Source: Bremerella sp. P1 (GTDB lineage: Bacteria > Planctomycetota > Planctomycetia > Pirellulales > Pirellulaceae). Taken from it: a stretch of DNA of 64,000 nucleotides. The position numbers were made by a program, and so were the translations under genes. The first letter of the stretch is position 1. Each line of letters starts with the position of its first letter. The stretch is from assembly GCF_028748185.1 (NCBI RefSeq), contig NZ_CP118164.1, positions 1,178,001 to 1,242,000 on the forward strand. Reading direction: 5' to 3'. Of the stretch, positions 1 to 8,317 are shown one piece after another. The notes below the pieces were generated by a model that searched no databases, was not told the DNA's origin, and worked only from the letters and a program-made list of their open reading frames with translations.

Positions 1-830
1 ATCGGCCCAGGAGCCATAATCAAGATGTCTGACTTGGCCCGCTGCATGCGATTTTGATCCATCGCATAAAGCAACGCGTACTCGCGAACCGATGGGAAGG
101 GACGCGTGTATTGCCGCTCGAATTGGATACGAAGCAAGTTCAAAACATCGCAACGGGGCAGGATCGCGTCCAAATCGTACGAGACCTCGACGCCGTATTC
201 TTCCCAGCGGCGGGAAACAAGCGTCGACGGGCCACACACGATGACGTGCGCCCCAAGCTTTTGTAGTCCCCAGATATTCGACCGGGCCGTCCGGCTATGG
301 GCGATATCCCCTACCAATGCGACGGTCTTGCCGCGTAAGTCGCCGCGATGCTGACGAATGGTTAGGATGTCGAGCAGACCTTGCGTGGGGTGCTCATGCG
401 GACCGTCACCGGCGTTGATCACGGAAACGTCCATGTTTTCGGACAGCATCTGAGCGGTGCCGGGCGCCTTATGCCGACAGACGAGCGTATCGATACACAT
501 CGACTGGATCGTCTTGGCCGTGTCTAGCAGCGTTTCTCCCTTGGAGAGACTACTACTGGATGCCGAGAACTCGATGACATCGGAACCCAAGCGACGAGCC
601 GCAAGCGAAAAACTGATTCGTGTGCGTGTCGAGTCTTCAAAGAACAGATTGACGCTGGTGCGACCGGTCAATAGCGGCAGCTTCTGGCGGCAATCTTGGG
701 TGGATTCTTTGAACGCTTGAGCAACGTCGAGAAGAAGCGTGATTTCGTCTGACGTTAAACTTTCCAAATCGAGCAGATGCCGCTTTGTCCAGCGGCCTAC
801 GAAGGGCTCGAGAAAACCAGGCGTCTCCAT
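1..830 (-). CDS. pyrB: Aspartate carbamoyltransferase, catalytic chain (3' end outside window)
   Basis: Condenses carbamoyl phosphate with aspartate in the second step of de novo pyrimidine synthesis, in the cytoplasm. Translating the minus strand from the ATG at 830 gives about 276 residues ending at the window edge. Seen: the carbamoyl-phosphate loop FEDSTRTR near residues 65-72, the SSLSKGET segment, and HPTQGLLD followed by VALVGDIAHSRTARSN, all typical of PyrB. The ornithine-carbamoyltransferase signature is not seen. The gene is cut at its C-terminal end by the window. It follows the outer-membrane factor gene on the same strand, but a terminator at 924-961 separates the two, so they are probably separate transcripts. 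Confidence 0.95.
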   Translation of the reverse strand, partial: METPGFLEPFVGRWTKRHLLDLESLTSDEITLLLDVAQAFKESTQDCRQKLPLLTGRTSVNLFFEDSTRTRISFSLAARRLGSDVIEFSASSSSLSKGETLLDTAKTIQSMCIDTLVCRHKAPGTAQMLSENMDVSVINAGDGPHEHPTQGLLDILTIRQHRGDLRGKTVALVGDIAHSRTARSNIWGLQKLGAHVIVCGPSTLVSRRWEEYGVEVSYDLDAILPRCDVLNLLRIQFERQYTRPFPSVREYALLYAMDQNRMQRAKSDILIMAPGP

Positions 831-923
831 GGAATCCCAGAATATGTAAGCGAAATGGGCCGGTTTACGTTGGGGCAAATTCTACGGATTCCGCAGCATG
901 CTCACAACCTGGGGCGCGCGAAA

Positions 924-961
924 AAGGACGACTGGGGCGAAAAAGTGCACCAGCCGTCCTT
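924..961 (-). terminator. Rho-independent terminator downstream of the outer-membrane factor gene
   Basis: Arms 924-935 and 950-961 form a 12-bp stem with one A-C mismatch and a 14-nt loop. Read on the minus strand the stem is followed by a run of five T. It lies 30 bases after the stop at 991. Confidence 0.75.
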
Positions 962-990
962 GTTTTCTCGTCCAAACCAACTCGCAGGAC

Positions 991-2664
991 TTAGTTGGCG
1001 TCAGCCGCCGGAGGTGGCAAGGCATCGGCCGGCTGCAAAGCGTCCTTGGGAACTGGAAGGTTGGGGATCAGGTTATCATCCAGCGGGATGTCCTTGTTGT
1101 TTTCCCCATCGTTGGCGTCGGCGTTGTCGCCATCGGGATTGGCTGGGGTCGGCTCGATGATCTCCCCGGCTGGCACGGCCGTCGGATCAGGTGCGACCGC
1201 GAACGGATCGATCCAACCACCCCCCAGGGCCTTGTACAACGAGACCACCGCCAGGTAGATATCCCCTTCGGCCGCGGCTGCTTGGTCGTCCAGTTCCGCC
1301 TGGAAACGCTGAGCGTCGAGAAGCGTCTGGAACGGGATGATCCCCCCCTTGTACTGCTCTTCGGAAATCTCAGCTGCCGCACGAGCCGCCAAGGCTGCTT
1401 CGCGAAGGCTTCTGGCTCGCTCGATGCTGTAGCGGTACTGCGACAACGAGTCTTCCACTTCCTGCGCGGCCGAGATCACTTCGTTCTGGTAGAAGTAGAC
1501 CAGACCTCGCCAACGAGCACGCTGGACTTCGATATCACTTCGCACGCGACCGAAGTCTAACAATCGCCATCGCATTGCCGGACCAGCCGCATAAGCAATA
1601 CTGTTACTCGTAAACCAGCGGCTAAACTTGGTCGAGTCAACGGTGAACGAACCAGTAATCGTGAATCGCGGATACAGTTCCGATACGGCAACACCGATTC
1701 GAGCTGCTTGAGCTGCTAACTGACGTTCGGCCGAGCGAATATCAGGTCGCTGACGAATCAATTCGATCGGTAGACCAACATCGATGTCTTGCGGCAACAT
1801 CGGAAATTGCTGCTGCGGGGTGATCTGCTTCGACAAGTCGGATGGTGGTTCGCCCATCAACACCGACAAGCGGTGGTAGGCCAGTTCCATTTCCTGACGT
1901 AGAAGCGGAAGGCCAGCTTCGGTGCTATACAAGTTGGACTTGGCCTGTTCGACGTCGAGTTGGCTCACCGTACCAGCGGCGAATCGGTCTTCGGTAATCT
2001 TCAGCGACTGACGCTGCAGTTGGATATTGCGTTCGACGAATTGAATTCGACGCTGCAAGGTTCGGACCTGAATGTAGTTCGCCCCCACTTCGCCCTGCAG
2101 ACTGACGAGCAAATCGTTGTGGTCTTCGATCGCCACGTCGACGTCAGCATCGGCCGCTTGGAGTCGACGACGCACACCGCCGAAGATGTCGATTTCCCAA
2201 GTCGCATCGAAACCAGCCGACCAGAAGTTGAACGGCGGTGGGTTGAAGTTGGCCAGACCGAAGTTATTACCACTGCCGGATGTCTTACGACGCGTGTAGC
2301 TGGCGATGCCGTCGATATCGGGGAACAGACCGCCACGCACGATGCCGCGCAAAGCTCGGGCTTCGGCAATTCGTTCGGCAGCTTGTCCTAGCGTCAGGTT
2401 TTGCTGAGCCGTGCGAACGATCAGGCTAGTCAGTACGGGATCGTTGAACTTCGTCCACCAGGCAATCGAATCGTTGGGCGACTGACTCACCCCAGGCGGA
2501 AGTGGCGGAATCCATTCACACTGAAACGGCGCCCCAGGATCAATATGGTCTGGCCCGACCAGGCACCCAGTCAGACCGATGCCCACGGCTGCGACGGCGC
2601 TGAGCACGAGCTTGCCAATGACAACCGCTACTTTGCTCGTCGATTTTGATTTTCGCATAACCAT
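991..2664 (-). CDS. NodT-type outer-membrane factor lipoprotein (TolC-like efflux channel)
   Basis: Predicted outer-membrane channel of a tripartite RND-type efflux system. The ATG at 2664 has an AAAGG-like ribosome site and gives about 557 residues; the frame is open further upstream, but that stretch is not signal-like. After a basic n-region and hydrophobic stretch comes the lipobox LTGC, then the two repeated helical halves of the family: an N-half with QAAERIAEARA, and motifs such as GLPIELIRQRPDIRSAERQLAAQ and SRDLL-like coiled segments. An acidic, proline-rich tail of about 60 residues after the second half is unusual. No RND pump or membrane-fusion protein gene lies next to it, so its partner is elsewhere. 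A palindromic element sits just before the start. Confidence 0.9.
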   Translation of the reverse strand: MVMRKSKSTSKVAVVIGKLVLSAVAAVGIGLTGCLVGPDHIDPGAPFQCEWIPPLPPGVSQSPNDSIAWWTKFNDPVLTSLIVRTAQQNLTLGQAAERIAEARALRGIVRGGLFPDIDGIASYTRRKTSGSGNNFGLANFNPPPFNFWSAGFDATWEIDIFGGVRRRLQAADADVDVAIEDHNDLLVSLQGEVGANYIQVRTLQRRIQFVERNIQLQRQSLKITEDRFAAGTVSQLDVEQAKSNLYSTEAGLPLLRQEMELAYHRLSVLMGEPPSDLSKQITPQQQFPMLPQDIDVGLPIELIRQRPDIRSAERQLAAQAARIGVAVSELYPRFTITGSFTVDSTKFSRWFTSNSIAYAAGPAMRWRLLDFGRVRSDIEVQRARWRGLVYFYQNEVISAAQEVEDSLSQYRYSIERARSLREAALAARAAAEISEEQYKGGIIPFQTLLDAQRFQAELDDQAAAAEGDIYLAVVSLYKALGGGWIDPFAVAPDPTAVPAGEIIEPTPANPDGDNADANDGENNKDIPLDDNLIPNLPVPKDALQPADALPPPAADAN

Positions 2665-2687
2665 TCGCAAGCTAACCTTTTTATTTC

Positions 2688-2713
2688 GAGATAGTCTATC
2701 TCCCAAGGAGATA
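2688..2713. promoter_or_regulatory. Overlapping palindromes upstream of the efflux channel gene
   Basis: GAGATAG (2688-2694), one T, then CTATCTC (2696-2702) is a perfect 15-bp palindrome. TATCTCC (2697-2703) and GGAGATA (2707-2713) form a second palindrome sharing the middle arm. The element thus holds three GAGATA units in alternating orientation, 24 to 49 bases before the ATG at 2664. That fits a repressor operator; this is inference. Confidence 0.5.
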
Positions 2714-3045
2714 TCCGTCAGAAACGTTATCGGTGGAATAATTGCGCCAGGTTGCACAGGAACTTTGACGGTCGTAATAGTCACTCAACCGTTAATCTTG
2801 ACGATAGTAGCGATAGCACGCTTTGGCGCGGTTGCCCGTGCTTTCGCCACCTCTGGGCCTGACATCATCGCGAGTCGCAGCTTGCTAGCTGACCATGCCC
2901 TTACGCAGATTAACTAATCCGAAATTTCTGCGGATTCGGTTCAACCGGAACACGACCGCTGGCCGATGTCCAAGAACGAGTCCGTGCGCAAGGATGCGTT
3001 CAGACCGCTCCCCCCAGAACACTCACTTCGCAAGGGATTGTGAGG
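2714..3045. other. Divergent intergenic region
   Basis: Together with 2665-2713 this is a 381-bp gap between two divergent genes. It should hold both promoters. I see no convincing -35/-10 pair, no coding potential and no RNA gene. Confidence 0.5.
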
Positions 3046-3540
3046 ATGAACCAACAACTTCCTCTATTCACACTTCCAGTGCTGGCCGTCATCTTATTGG
3101 CCAGTGGTTGCAGCACGGTTCCTCAATCCGATGCCGTGAGCACCCAAGATCAGGCCATGATTCCCCCGAATCAGCCGATGATCATGGTCGAGATGCAGTC
3201 GCCGGAAGCCGGCACTCAAACCCAGAAGATTCCACTTGCCTCGGCTCCGACGCTTCAGGCCGCGGTGATGCAATCCAAAGCCAATAAGAAATTCGATCGC
3301 TTCCACATCGCTGTGTCGCGTCTGCCGCAACGCCCAGGTGCCGCACCTGAGAAGCTGATCTCGAAGTACGACCACCACAACGAACAGATTCCGTTCGAGT
3401 ACGACTATCAACTGCGTCCCGGCGACCGTGTCGTGATCGTTAAAGATCCGACCGATACCATGGACGACCTTTTGGGCACCATCATCGGCCCTATGCGAAT
3501 GGCTGCCGGCCGCGAGCCTGTGAACAAGTCTCCATTCTAA
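3046..3540 (+). CDS. Small secreted lipoprotein, unknown function
   Basis: Not recognised. The ATG at 3046 follows an AAGGGA ribosome site at good spacing; an in-frame GTG six bases earlier is too close to it. The 164-residue product has a hydrophobic leader ending in the lipobox LASGC (Cys22), so it is probably anchored in a membrane as a lipoprotein. The C-terminal third contains EYDYQLRPGDRVVIVKDPTD, which resembles the LRPGD segment found near the end of SLBB or polysaccharide-export domains, but the match is too short to assign. A terminator follows directly. Confidence 0.75.
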   Translation: MNQQLPLFTLPVLAVILLASGCSTVPQSDAVSTQDQAMIPPNQPMIMVEMQSPEAGTQTQKIPLASAPTLQAAVMQSKANKKFDRFHIAVSRLPQRPGAAPEKLISKYDHHNEQIPFEYDYQLRPGDRVVIVKDPTDTMDDLLGTIIGPMRMAAGREPVNKSPF

Positions 3541-3572
3541 GAGACTCTTGAGCCATCGAATTGAACATCAAG

Positions 3573-3607
3573 AGCGTGCCGCGCGAAAGTCGCCGGCACG
3601 CTTTTTT
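3573..3607 (+). terminator. Rho-independent terminator after the lipoprotein gene
   Basis: Arms 3573-3581 and 3594-3602 form a 9-bp GC-rich stem, followed by T residues at 3602-3607. It lies between two convergent genes. Confidence 0.8.
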
Positions 3608-3610
3608 CGT

Positions 3611-5302
3611 TTAGTAAGAGACCCGCCAGCGTGTGCGGAAGAGCCAGACCATTACGCCGAACATCACCGCGTTCAAGCCAACGGTCAGCCCCATGAAGAT
3701 TGAGAAGCGATACCAGTCGCCGGGGTTGTCAGTCGCTCCATCCAGGTCAACCTTCAGCGGAACATCCCACAACGCAGCGAAAGGGCTGATGAGTGTCAGT
3801 TGACGCGAAACTTCCGCCACCAGTGTGATCGGCGGCGGCTCTGGCTCGGTATTGGAAGCCGACGTGTAGTCGACGACCGCCGTTTCGGCCACCGGAGTGA
3901 ACGCCAACTGAGCAAAGTAATCGAACGCGAGCGTCCCGCAGAACAGAGCGATGATCACCAGGTAAGTGCACATCAAGCTGTGCGATGTCTTACGAAACAA
4001 CACCGAGCAGAACAGAGCCAACATCGAGGTCGTGATGCAAGTAATCAAGATCACCGATAAATACGCCAACACGGACGTCCAATTGGTCCAGTAGTATGGC
4101 ACCATCACGCACGCTAGAAGCAGCGGCCAGAGCAAGAAGCCTGTGAGCACGCTCGACACGCGAAAGCCAGCGATCAATTTGCCGGAAAGAATCATCCACG
4201 GCGAGATCTCAGTCGTCAGCAGCAAATCGAGCGTTTCGCGTTCACGCTCGGAGGTAATGCTTCCCGCTGAGAAGACCGGCCCCACCAGGATGTTGAACAG
4301 AATCACATACGCCATGTAAAGCGGGGCGTACTGTGGCTTGAAGTACAGGCACACCGCCATCAACGGAATGGCCAGGAACATGCTGATCTGGATTACCAGG
4401 CGCAGCATCAACGTCCCTTGGGCGAAGATTTCGCTGTGAATCTCTTTGTCGTAGACCGGGTTCTTATGGTCATCCAGCAGTTGCGTCCGCTTGGGTGGCG
4501 CGAACAGGCGGTCCGGGAATTGATCGCGCTGAATCACCAGCCCGACCGCTTCGCGAGCCTCTTTCTCTAAGTCGACGACATCCTTTCCTTCGCTACCCAC
4601 ATCGTGCGGATACAACAACGTGCGGGCCGTGTAGAGCGAAAGCAAAAGAATTGTCGCCGCTGCAGCGGCTGGCACGGTAATCAACAAAACGATCAGACGC
4701 AGGCCACCATTCTGACCCAGCATCTGCCAGACGAATGCCCCGGCGAGTGCAATCGGTAAGATCAATAAGTAGGAAACGACCAGCGACGATGCCGTGCGGG
4801 CAAAGAAGCTGCTGCAGGCGACACTAATCATACCGAACGTCGCCACCGCAACCATCAAGATCGCGTACGCCGCCAGAAGTTCATACAGCGACACGCCACC
4901 CAGCGGCAGACATAACATCACGATCGGCAACGATGTGAAGATCAACAGCGCCAGGTGAGCGAGCGAGGCCAACAGCTTGCCCAGCACAATTGCTCCCGGC
5001 TTGAGCGGGCTGGCCAGCAGCATCTCGTAGGTCTTCCGCTCTTTCTCCCCGGTCAGCGTCCCCGAGGCAAAGCTCGGAGCCATCAACGAGGCGAGCACGA
5101 ATTGACCAAGAAAGAACAGATCGAACAGTCGCCGGGCCGCTTCCTGATCGGCCGAGAGATCGAGTCGTTCTACCTGTGGCCAGGCAAAATAAACGATCGC
5201 CGCCAAAAGCATCTGATAAGCCAACAGCAACAAGAAGGCCCTTGCAGTACGCAAGTTGACCAGCAGTTCGCGCTGTAAGACAGGATTTTCAAGCAGATAC
5301 AT
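3611..5302 (-). CDS. ABC-2 type transport permease, tandemly duplicated
   Basis: Integral-membrane part of an ABC exporter. The ATG at 5302 has an AAGGA site and gives about 563 residues with roughly 12 hydrophobic segments. Two halves repeat the same plan: NPVLQREL near residue 5 and NPVYDKEI near residue 280, each followed by a membrane segment and then a glutamate-rich cytoplasmic loop (SGTLTGEKERKTYEMLLASPL in the first, AGSITSERERETLDLLLTTEI in the second) leading to a GKL motif. The loop is characteristic of ABC-2 permeases related to gliding-motility and Nat-type exporters. One polypeptide could therefore supply both membrane domains. No ATPase gene is adjacent; the upstream neighbour is separated by 617 bp. 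Confidence 0.88.
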   Translation of the reverse strand: MYLLENPVLQRELLVNLRTARAFLLLLAYQMLLAAIVYFAWPQVERLDLSADQEAARRLFDLFFLGQFVLASLMAPSFASGTLTGEKERKTYEMLLASPLKPGAIVLGKLLASLAHLALLIFTSLPIVMLCLPLGGVSLYELLAAYAILMVAVATFGMISVACSSFFARTASSLVVSYLLILPIALAGAFVWQMLGQNGGLRLIVLLITVPAAAAATILLLSLYTARTLLYPHDVGSEGKDVVDLEKEAREAVGLVIQRDQFPDRLFAPPKRTQLLDDHKNPVYDKEIHSEIFAQGTLMLRLVIQISMFLAIPLMAVCLYFKPQYAPLYMAYVILFNILVGPVFSAGSITSERERETLDLLLTTEISPWMILSGKLIAGFRVSSVLTGFLLWPLLLACVMVPYYWTNWTSVLAYLSVILITCITTSMLALFCSVLFRKTSHSLMCTYLVIIALFCGTLAFDYFAQLAFTPVAETAVVDYTSASNTEPEPPPITLVAEVSRQLTLISPFAALWDVPLKVDLDGATDNPGDWYRFSIFMGLTVGLNAVMFGVMVWLFRTRWRVSY

Positions 5303-5919
5303 TAGTGGCAAATCCTTACCAGGCAAGGCGATGAGCACCTCGCTGTCCGACGAGGCTTGCCTATTCTAAACGTCCGCTCCAAGCCAAAGCTACCCTTAGG
5401 ACAAGATTCCTCTGACTCGTAAGGATCACCGAAATCGAGCCAACACATCTTCCGTAACCTGCGTCAGTCCCCGAATCTTTCAAGTCGCTCATCGCAATTG
5501 ATCAAACCGCTGGCTTCTGTAAGCTTTTTTGCGACACCATTTTGTCAATTTGTGTCGATTCCTGGTTTGATTTTGCGACGTTGCCCCCCAATTCGCTCAC
5601 ACACTAAGCAAATCAACAAGGCATCGCCTAAGGAGATAGCAATTCCCCTTAGCCTAGGGTGTCTATCACGAAATTGGCAGAAAGAAAACGCTTTCTATGA
5701 GCCAAAATTGACCATTTGCTTAGGGAAAGGATGGGACCTTGTAGGGAGATTAAAGGAACGATAACCGCAGCTGTGTTAAAACGCGCAAGCCGTTTCGGCT
5801 ATCCGAGCTTCTTGGACCCACAGATTCGCCGGATTTGGAACGCCGTTTGATTAGTTATCGAACCAGGAAGTTGTTTGAGTTTTTTTCCTGCCTGACAGAC
5901 CCTCCTGGAGTCGTATAAA
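5303..5919. other. 617-bp divergent non-coding region
   Basis: No convincing gene. Weak structure only: CGACAC (5532-5537) with GTGTCG (5552-5557), a 10-bp inverted pair CTAAGCAAAT (5604-5613) and ATTTGCTTAG (5714-5723) about 100 bp apart, and TTTTGCGAC twice (5527-5535, 5571-5579). It must hold the promoters of the permease and the DUF1559 gene. The short open frames here lack ribosome sites and coding character. Confidence 0.45.
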
Positions 5920-6924
5920 GTGACCACGAAATACACCACACGAAGTGGTTTCTCCCTGGTCGAATTGCTGGTCGTGCTGGCGGTGATTGGCGTATTGGTC
6001 GCCTTGCTACTGCCTGCGGTACAACAAGCGCGCGAAACCTCGCGTCGTATGGCGTGCACCAACAACTTGAAGCAGCTGAGCCTGGCGCTGCACGTGTATC
6101 ACGATACGTTTGAAGTCTTTCCCTATCGTGAAGGGGGTAGCGGTCAGCATCAGCACAATGGCGGAACGCTTGCTCCCTATCAACGTCAAAGCGGATTCGT
6201 CGGTCTGCTTCCTTACATCGAGCAATCGGCCGCTGCGAACGAAGTCCGGCTCAATGGCAACGCGGTGACCCCTTGGGATGACTTTCAACCTTGGACAATC
6301 ACATTCAACGCGCTGCTATGCCCATCAAGTCCGCAGCATGTCTCTAACGACGTGATCGCAGACGCCAACTATACCTTCTGTGCCGGCGACTCCTTCGATA
6401 CCGAAACGCTCGAGCCACGCGGTATCTTTGGTTTGGTGAAACACACGAGCATGGCGGATATCACGGACGGAACCAGCAACACACTCGCACTCTCCGAACA
6501 TGGTTTCCCAACCAGCCCTGACGATCGGTTCAACGTCAACTACGGTAGCGATCCTGCGACGCCAGCGGAATGTGCGGTGACCTTCGATCCGATCAACGGC
6601 TACAGCAATCCGATTAGTGCCCCTGGCAGCCGCTGGACCGATGGAGGCTCGGCCTTCTCGGCAATGAATACCTGCCTGCCGCCCAATAGCCCGCAATGTG
6701 CTTACTCGAATCACGACGCTCAGGATGGTTTCTACACCGCATCCAGTTACCACCCAGGCGGCGTGATGGCCACGTTCGCCGATGGTTCGGTTCGATTCAT
6801 TACTGAAACGATCGATGCCGGCAATCAAGGGGCTCATTCCGTGAAGGAAGGCCCGAGCCCTTACGGCGTGTGGGGTGCTATGGGAAGCAAGAGCGGTGGG
6901 GAATTCACCCCAGGTAGCGAGTAA
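5920..6924 (+). CDS. DUF1559 prepilin-like secreted protein
   Basis: Planctomycete-expanded family with a type IV prepilin/pseudopilin leader; biochemical role not established. The GTG at 5920 is chosen because a TGGAG site lies at proper spacing and the leader follows at once. The 334 residues start with the prepilin cleavage motif [10 protein letters not shown] (Gly10), one long hydrophobic helix, then [19 protein letters not shown], the hallmark of the family. Near the C-terminus the signature [18 protein letters not shown] is present. The lipoprotein gene at 6927 starts two bases after the stop, so the two form an operon. Confidence 0.93.
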   Translation: MTTKYTTRSGFSLVELLVVLAVIGVLVALLLPAVQQARETSRRMACTNNLKQLSLALHVYHDTFEVFPYREGGSGQHQHNGGTLAPYQRQSGFVGLLPYIEQSAAANEVRLNGNAVTPWDDFQPWTITFNALLCPSSPQHVSNDVIADANYTFCAGDSFDTETLEPRGIFGLVKHTSMADITDGTSNTLALSEHGFPTSPDDRFNVNYGSDPATPAECAVTFDPINGYSNPISAPGSRWTDGGSAFSAMNTCLPPNSPQCAYSNHDAQDGFYTASSYHPGGVMATFADGSVRFITETIDAGNQGAHSVKEGPSPYGVWGAMGSKSGGEFTPGSE

Positions 6925-6926
6925 TC

Positions 6927-7376
6927 ATGTTCCGCATTCACGCCACCATTCTGTTGATCCTGGCAGCGGCATCGCTGGGCTGCGGTTCCGGCGAGCCGAC
7001 CCTGATTCCTGGACGCTCACCAACGATCCCAGTTCAGGGAAAAATCACCCTCGAAGGAACACCGATCGAAGGCGCCACCGTGATGTTCTTCAGCGAAAAG
7101 CTGAAGATCACCTCATATGGCAAGACCGATGCGACCGGCCAATACGAGCTGACGACCTACGAACCAGGCGATGGCGCTCCCATCGGACGATACCAGGTTT
7201 CGGTGAAGAAAACCGAGCAAAAGATCATCAAGGAGAGCGATCACCCGGCCCTTCCGCCGAAGTCGCAAACTTCTGAGCTTCTTCCGCCGCAGTATTCCGA
7301 CTACGAGTCTTCGGAACTGAAAGCAGTCGTGTCCGAAGGAGGCACCAACTCGTTTCTGTTCAATCTCATGCCCTAG
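6927..7376 (+). CDS. Regulatory-like beta-sandwich lipoprotein paired with DUF1559
   Basis: 149 residues with a lipoprotein leader ending in LGC (Cys19). The body opens with VQGKITLEGTPIEGATVMFF, then GKTDATGQYEL and a G..GRYQVSVKK strand, the pattern of carboxypeptidase-regulatory/transthyretin-like beta-sandwich domains. Four other lipoproteins in this window share the V.G.(V/I)...G.P core. Directly downstream of the DUF1559 gene with a 2-bp gap, so co-transcribed. Probably exported and lipid-anchored; the partner surface and ligand are unknown. Confidence 0.85.
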   Translation: MFRIHATILLILAAASLGCGSGEPTLIPGRSPTIPVQGKITLEGTPIEGATVMFFSEKLKITSYGKTDATGQYELTTYEPGDGAPIGRYQVSVKKTEQKIIKESDHPALPPKSQTSELLPPQYSDYESSELKAVVSEGGTNSFLFNLMP

Positions 7377-7499
7377 CGCCAAATCGGTTCGCGCTCTTCC
7401 CCCTCGAACTGGTGCGACGTTTTCAACGTGCGTAGGCAGGACGTCTGGCTTAGAATCTCTCTATCCCCCAACAATCATGCAGCGGCTGGAGAGAATTCA

Positions 7500-7691
7500 A
7501 TGGGACCCATGCGAGGTCTATGGCGAGATACCTGGTGGCTCTGGTGTGTCTTTGCAGTACTTGTCGTGGTCGTATCATTCGCGGTCACTCCCTTCTTTGT
7601 CATCCTGATCCCGATCTTTGCCATCGTCTTCATCTACTTCAGCTTCATGCGCTACGACGACCAGGGACGCAACAAGGGTGACTTGATGTAG
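7500..7691 (+). CDS. Small membrane protein, unknown
   Basis: Not recognised. The ATG at 7500 has a GGAGAG site. The 63-residue product begins MGPMRGLWRDTWWLW, has two closely spaced hydrophobic stretches (about residues 13-45), and ends in a polar tail with RYDDQGRNKGD. Likely a hairpin inner-membrane protein with its short tail in the cytoplasm. Followed after about 100 bp by another small membrane protein gene on the same strand. Confidence 0.65.
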   Translation: MGPMRGLWRDTWWLWCVFAVLVVVVSFAVTPFFVILIPIFAIVFIYFSFMRYDDQGRNKGDLM

Positions 7692-7787
7692 TCGACCGTC
7701 CGATTTCTGACAATAATGAACGTTGGACTACGAATAACGAGACGAACGTGCTCTACATGTTGTTTCTTCTTGAGGTAAGTCCCTAGC

Positions 7788-8210
7788 ATGAACGGTGGTG
7801 AAGGCGTCTTAATCCTGATCGGGATCGCCATTGCGGTGAGCGTAATGTTTCGGCTGTTGGCCGGTTCACTCGATCGGGATCGCGTTCATCAATACATCAC
7901 CAGCATCGGTGGTGAACTCTTAGAATCACACTGGGATCCTTTCGGCCCTGGCTGGTTTGGTGAGAAGAACGATCGCATCTACAAGGTCCGTTATCGTGAT
8001 CGCCAAGGCTGCATCCACAGCGCCCACGTGAAGACATCAATGATGAGTGGCGTCTATCTGACCAATGACACAATCATCAGCCGCCCCCAGCCCAAAACCG
8101 AGCCCCCTCGCCCGAAACATCTCGATTTACCCGAAAAGCAGGAGACGGTTGAGGAGGAAAAGGCCCGACTTCGCAGGCGCTTGGCCGAACTAGAGGAGTT
8201 GGACGATTAG
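7788..8210 (+). CDS. Single-pass membrane protein with charged tail, unknown
   Basis: Not recognised. 140 residues: an N-terminal hydrophobic helix (about residues 5-26), then a compact domain containing GGELLESHWDPFGPGWFGEK and KVRYRDRQG, and a C-terminal heptad-like charged helix (EEEKARLRRRLAELEEL). The middle part looks like a small beta domain, with the coiled-coil tail as a possible oligomerisation element. No informative neighbour. Confidence 0.7.
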   Translation: MNGGEGVLILIGIAIAVSVMFRLLAGSLDRDRVHQYITSIGGELLESHWDPFGPGWFGEKNDRIYKVRYRDRQGCIHSAHVKTSMMSGVYLTNDTIISRPQPKTEPPRPKHLDLPEKQETVEEEKARLRRRLAELEELDD

Positions 8211-8317
8211 TTCGTTCATGGCAGATTCTCCAGCGGCATGCTAAACTTGGGTATCTAACCGAATACCTCCCTCAGGCGGTTTCCAATCGCTTGATTTGCC
8301 TCCCTCCCCGGCCCTGG

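Noticed and set aside
2665-2784. Upstream start for the NodT-type lipoprotein
   Set aside because: Residues 1-40 of that frame are not signal-like and overlap the palindromic element; ATG 2664 has the ribosome site and leader.
5498-5764. 88-codon frame in the 617-bp gap
   Set aside because: No ribosome site, odd composition (Pro/Ser/Lys-rich with no order), and no similarity to any family I know.
8291-8317. Upstream TTG start for the beta-helix lyase
   Set aside because: It would put Pro-rich residues before the signal peptide; the ATG at 8318 starts the leader directly.
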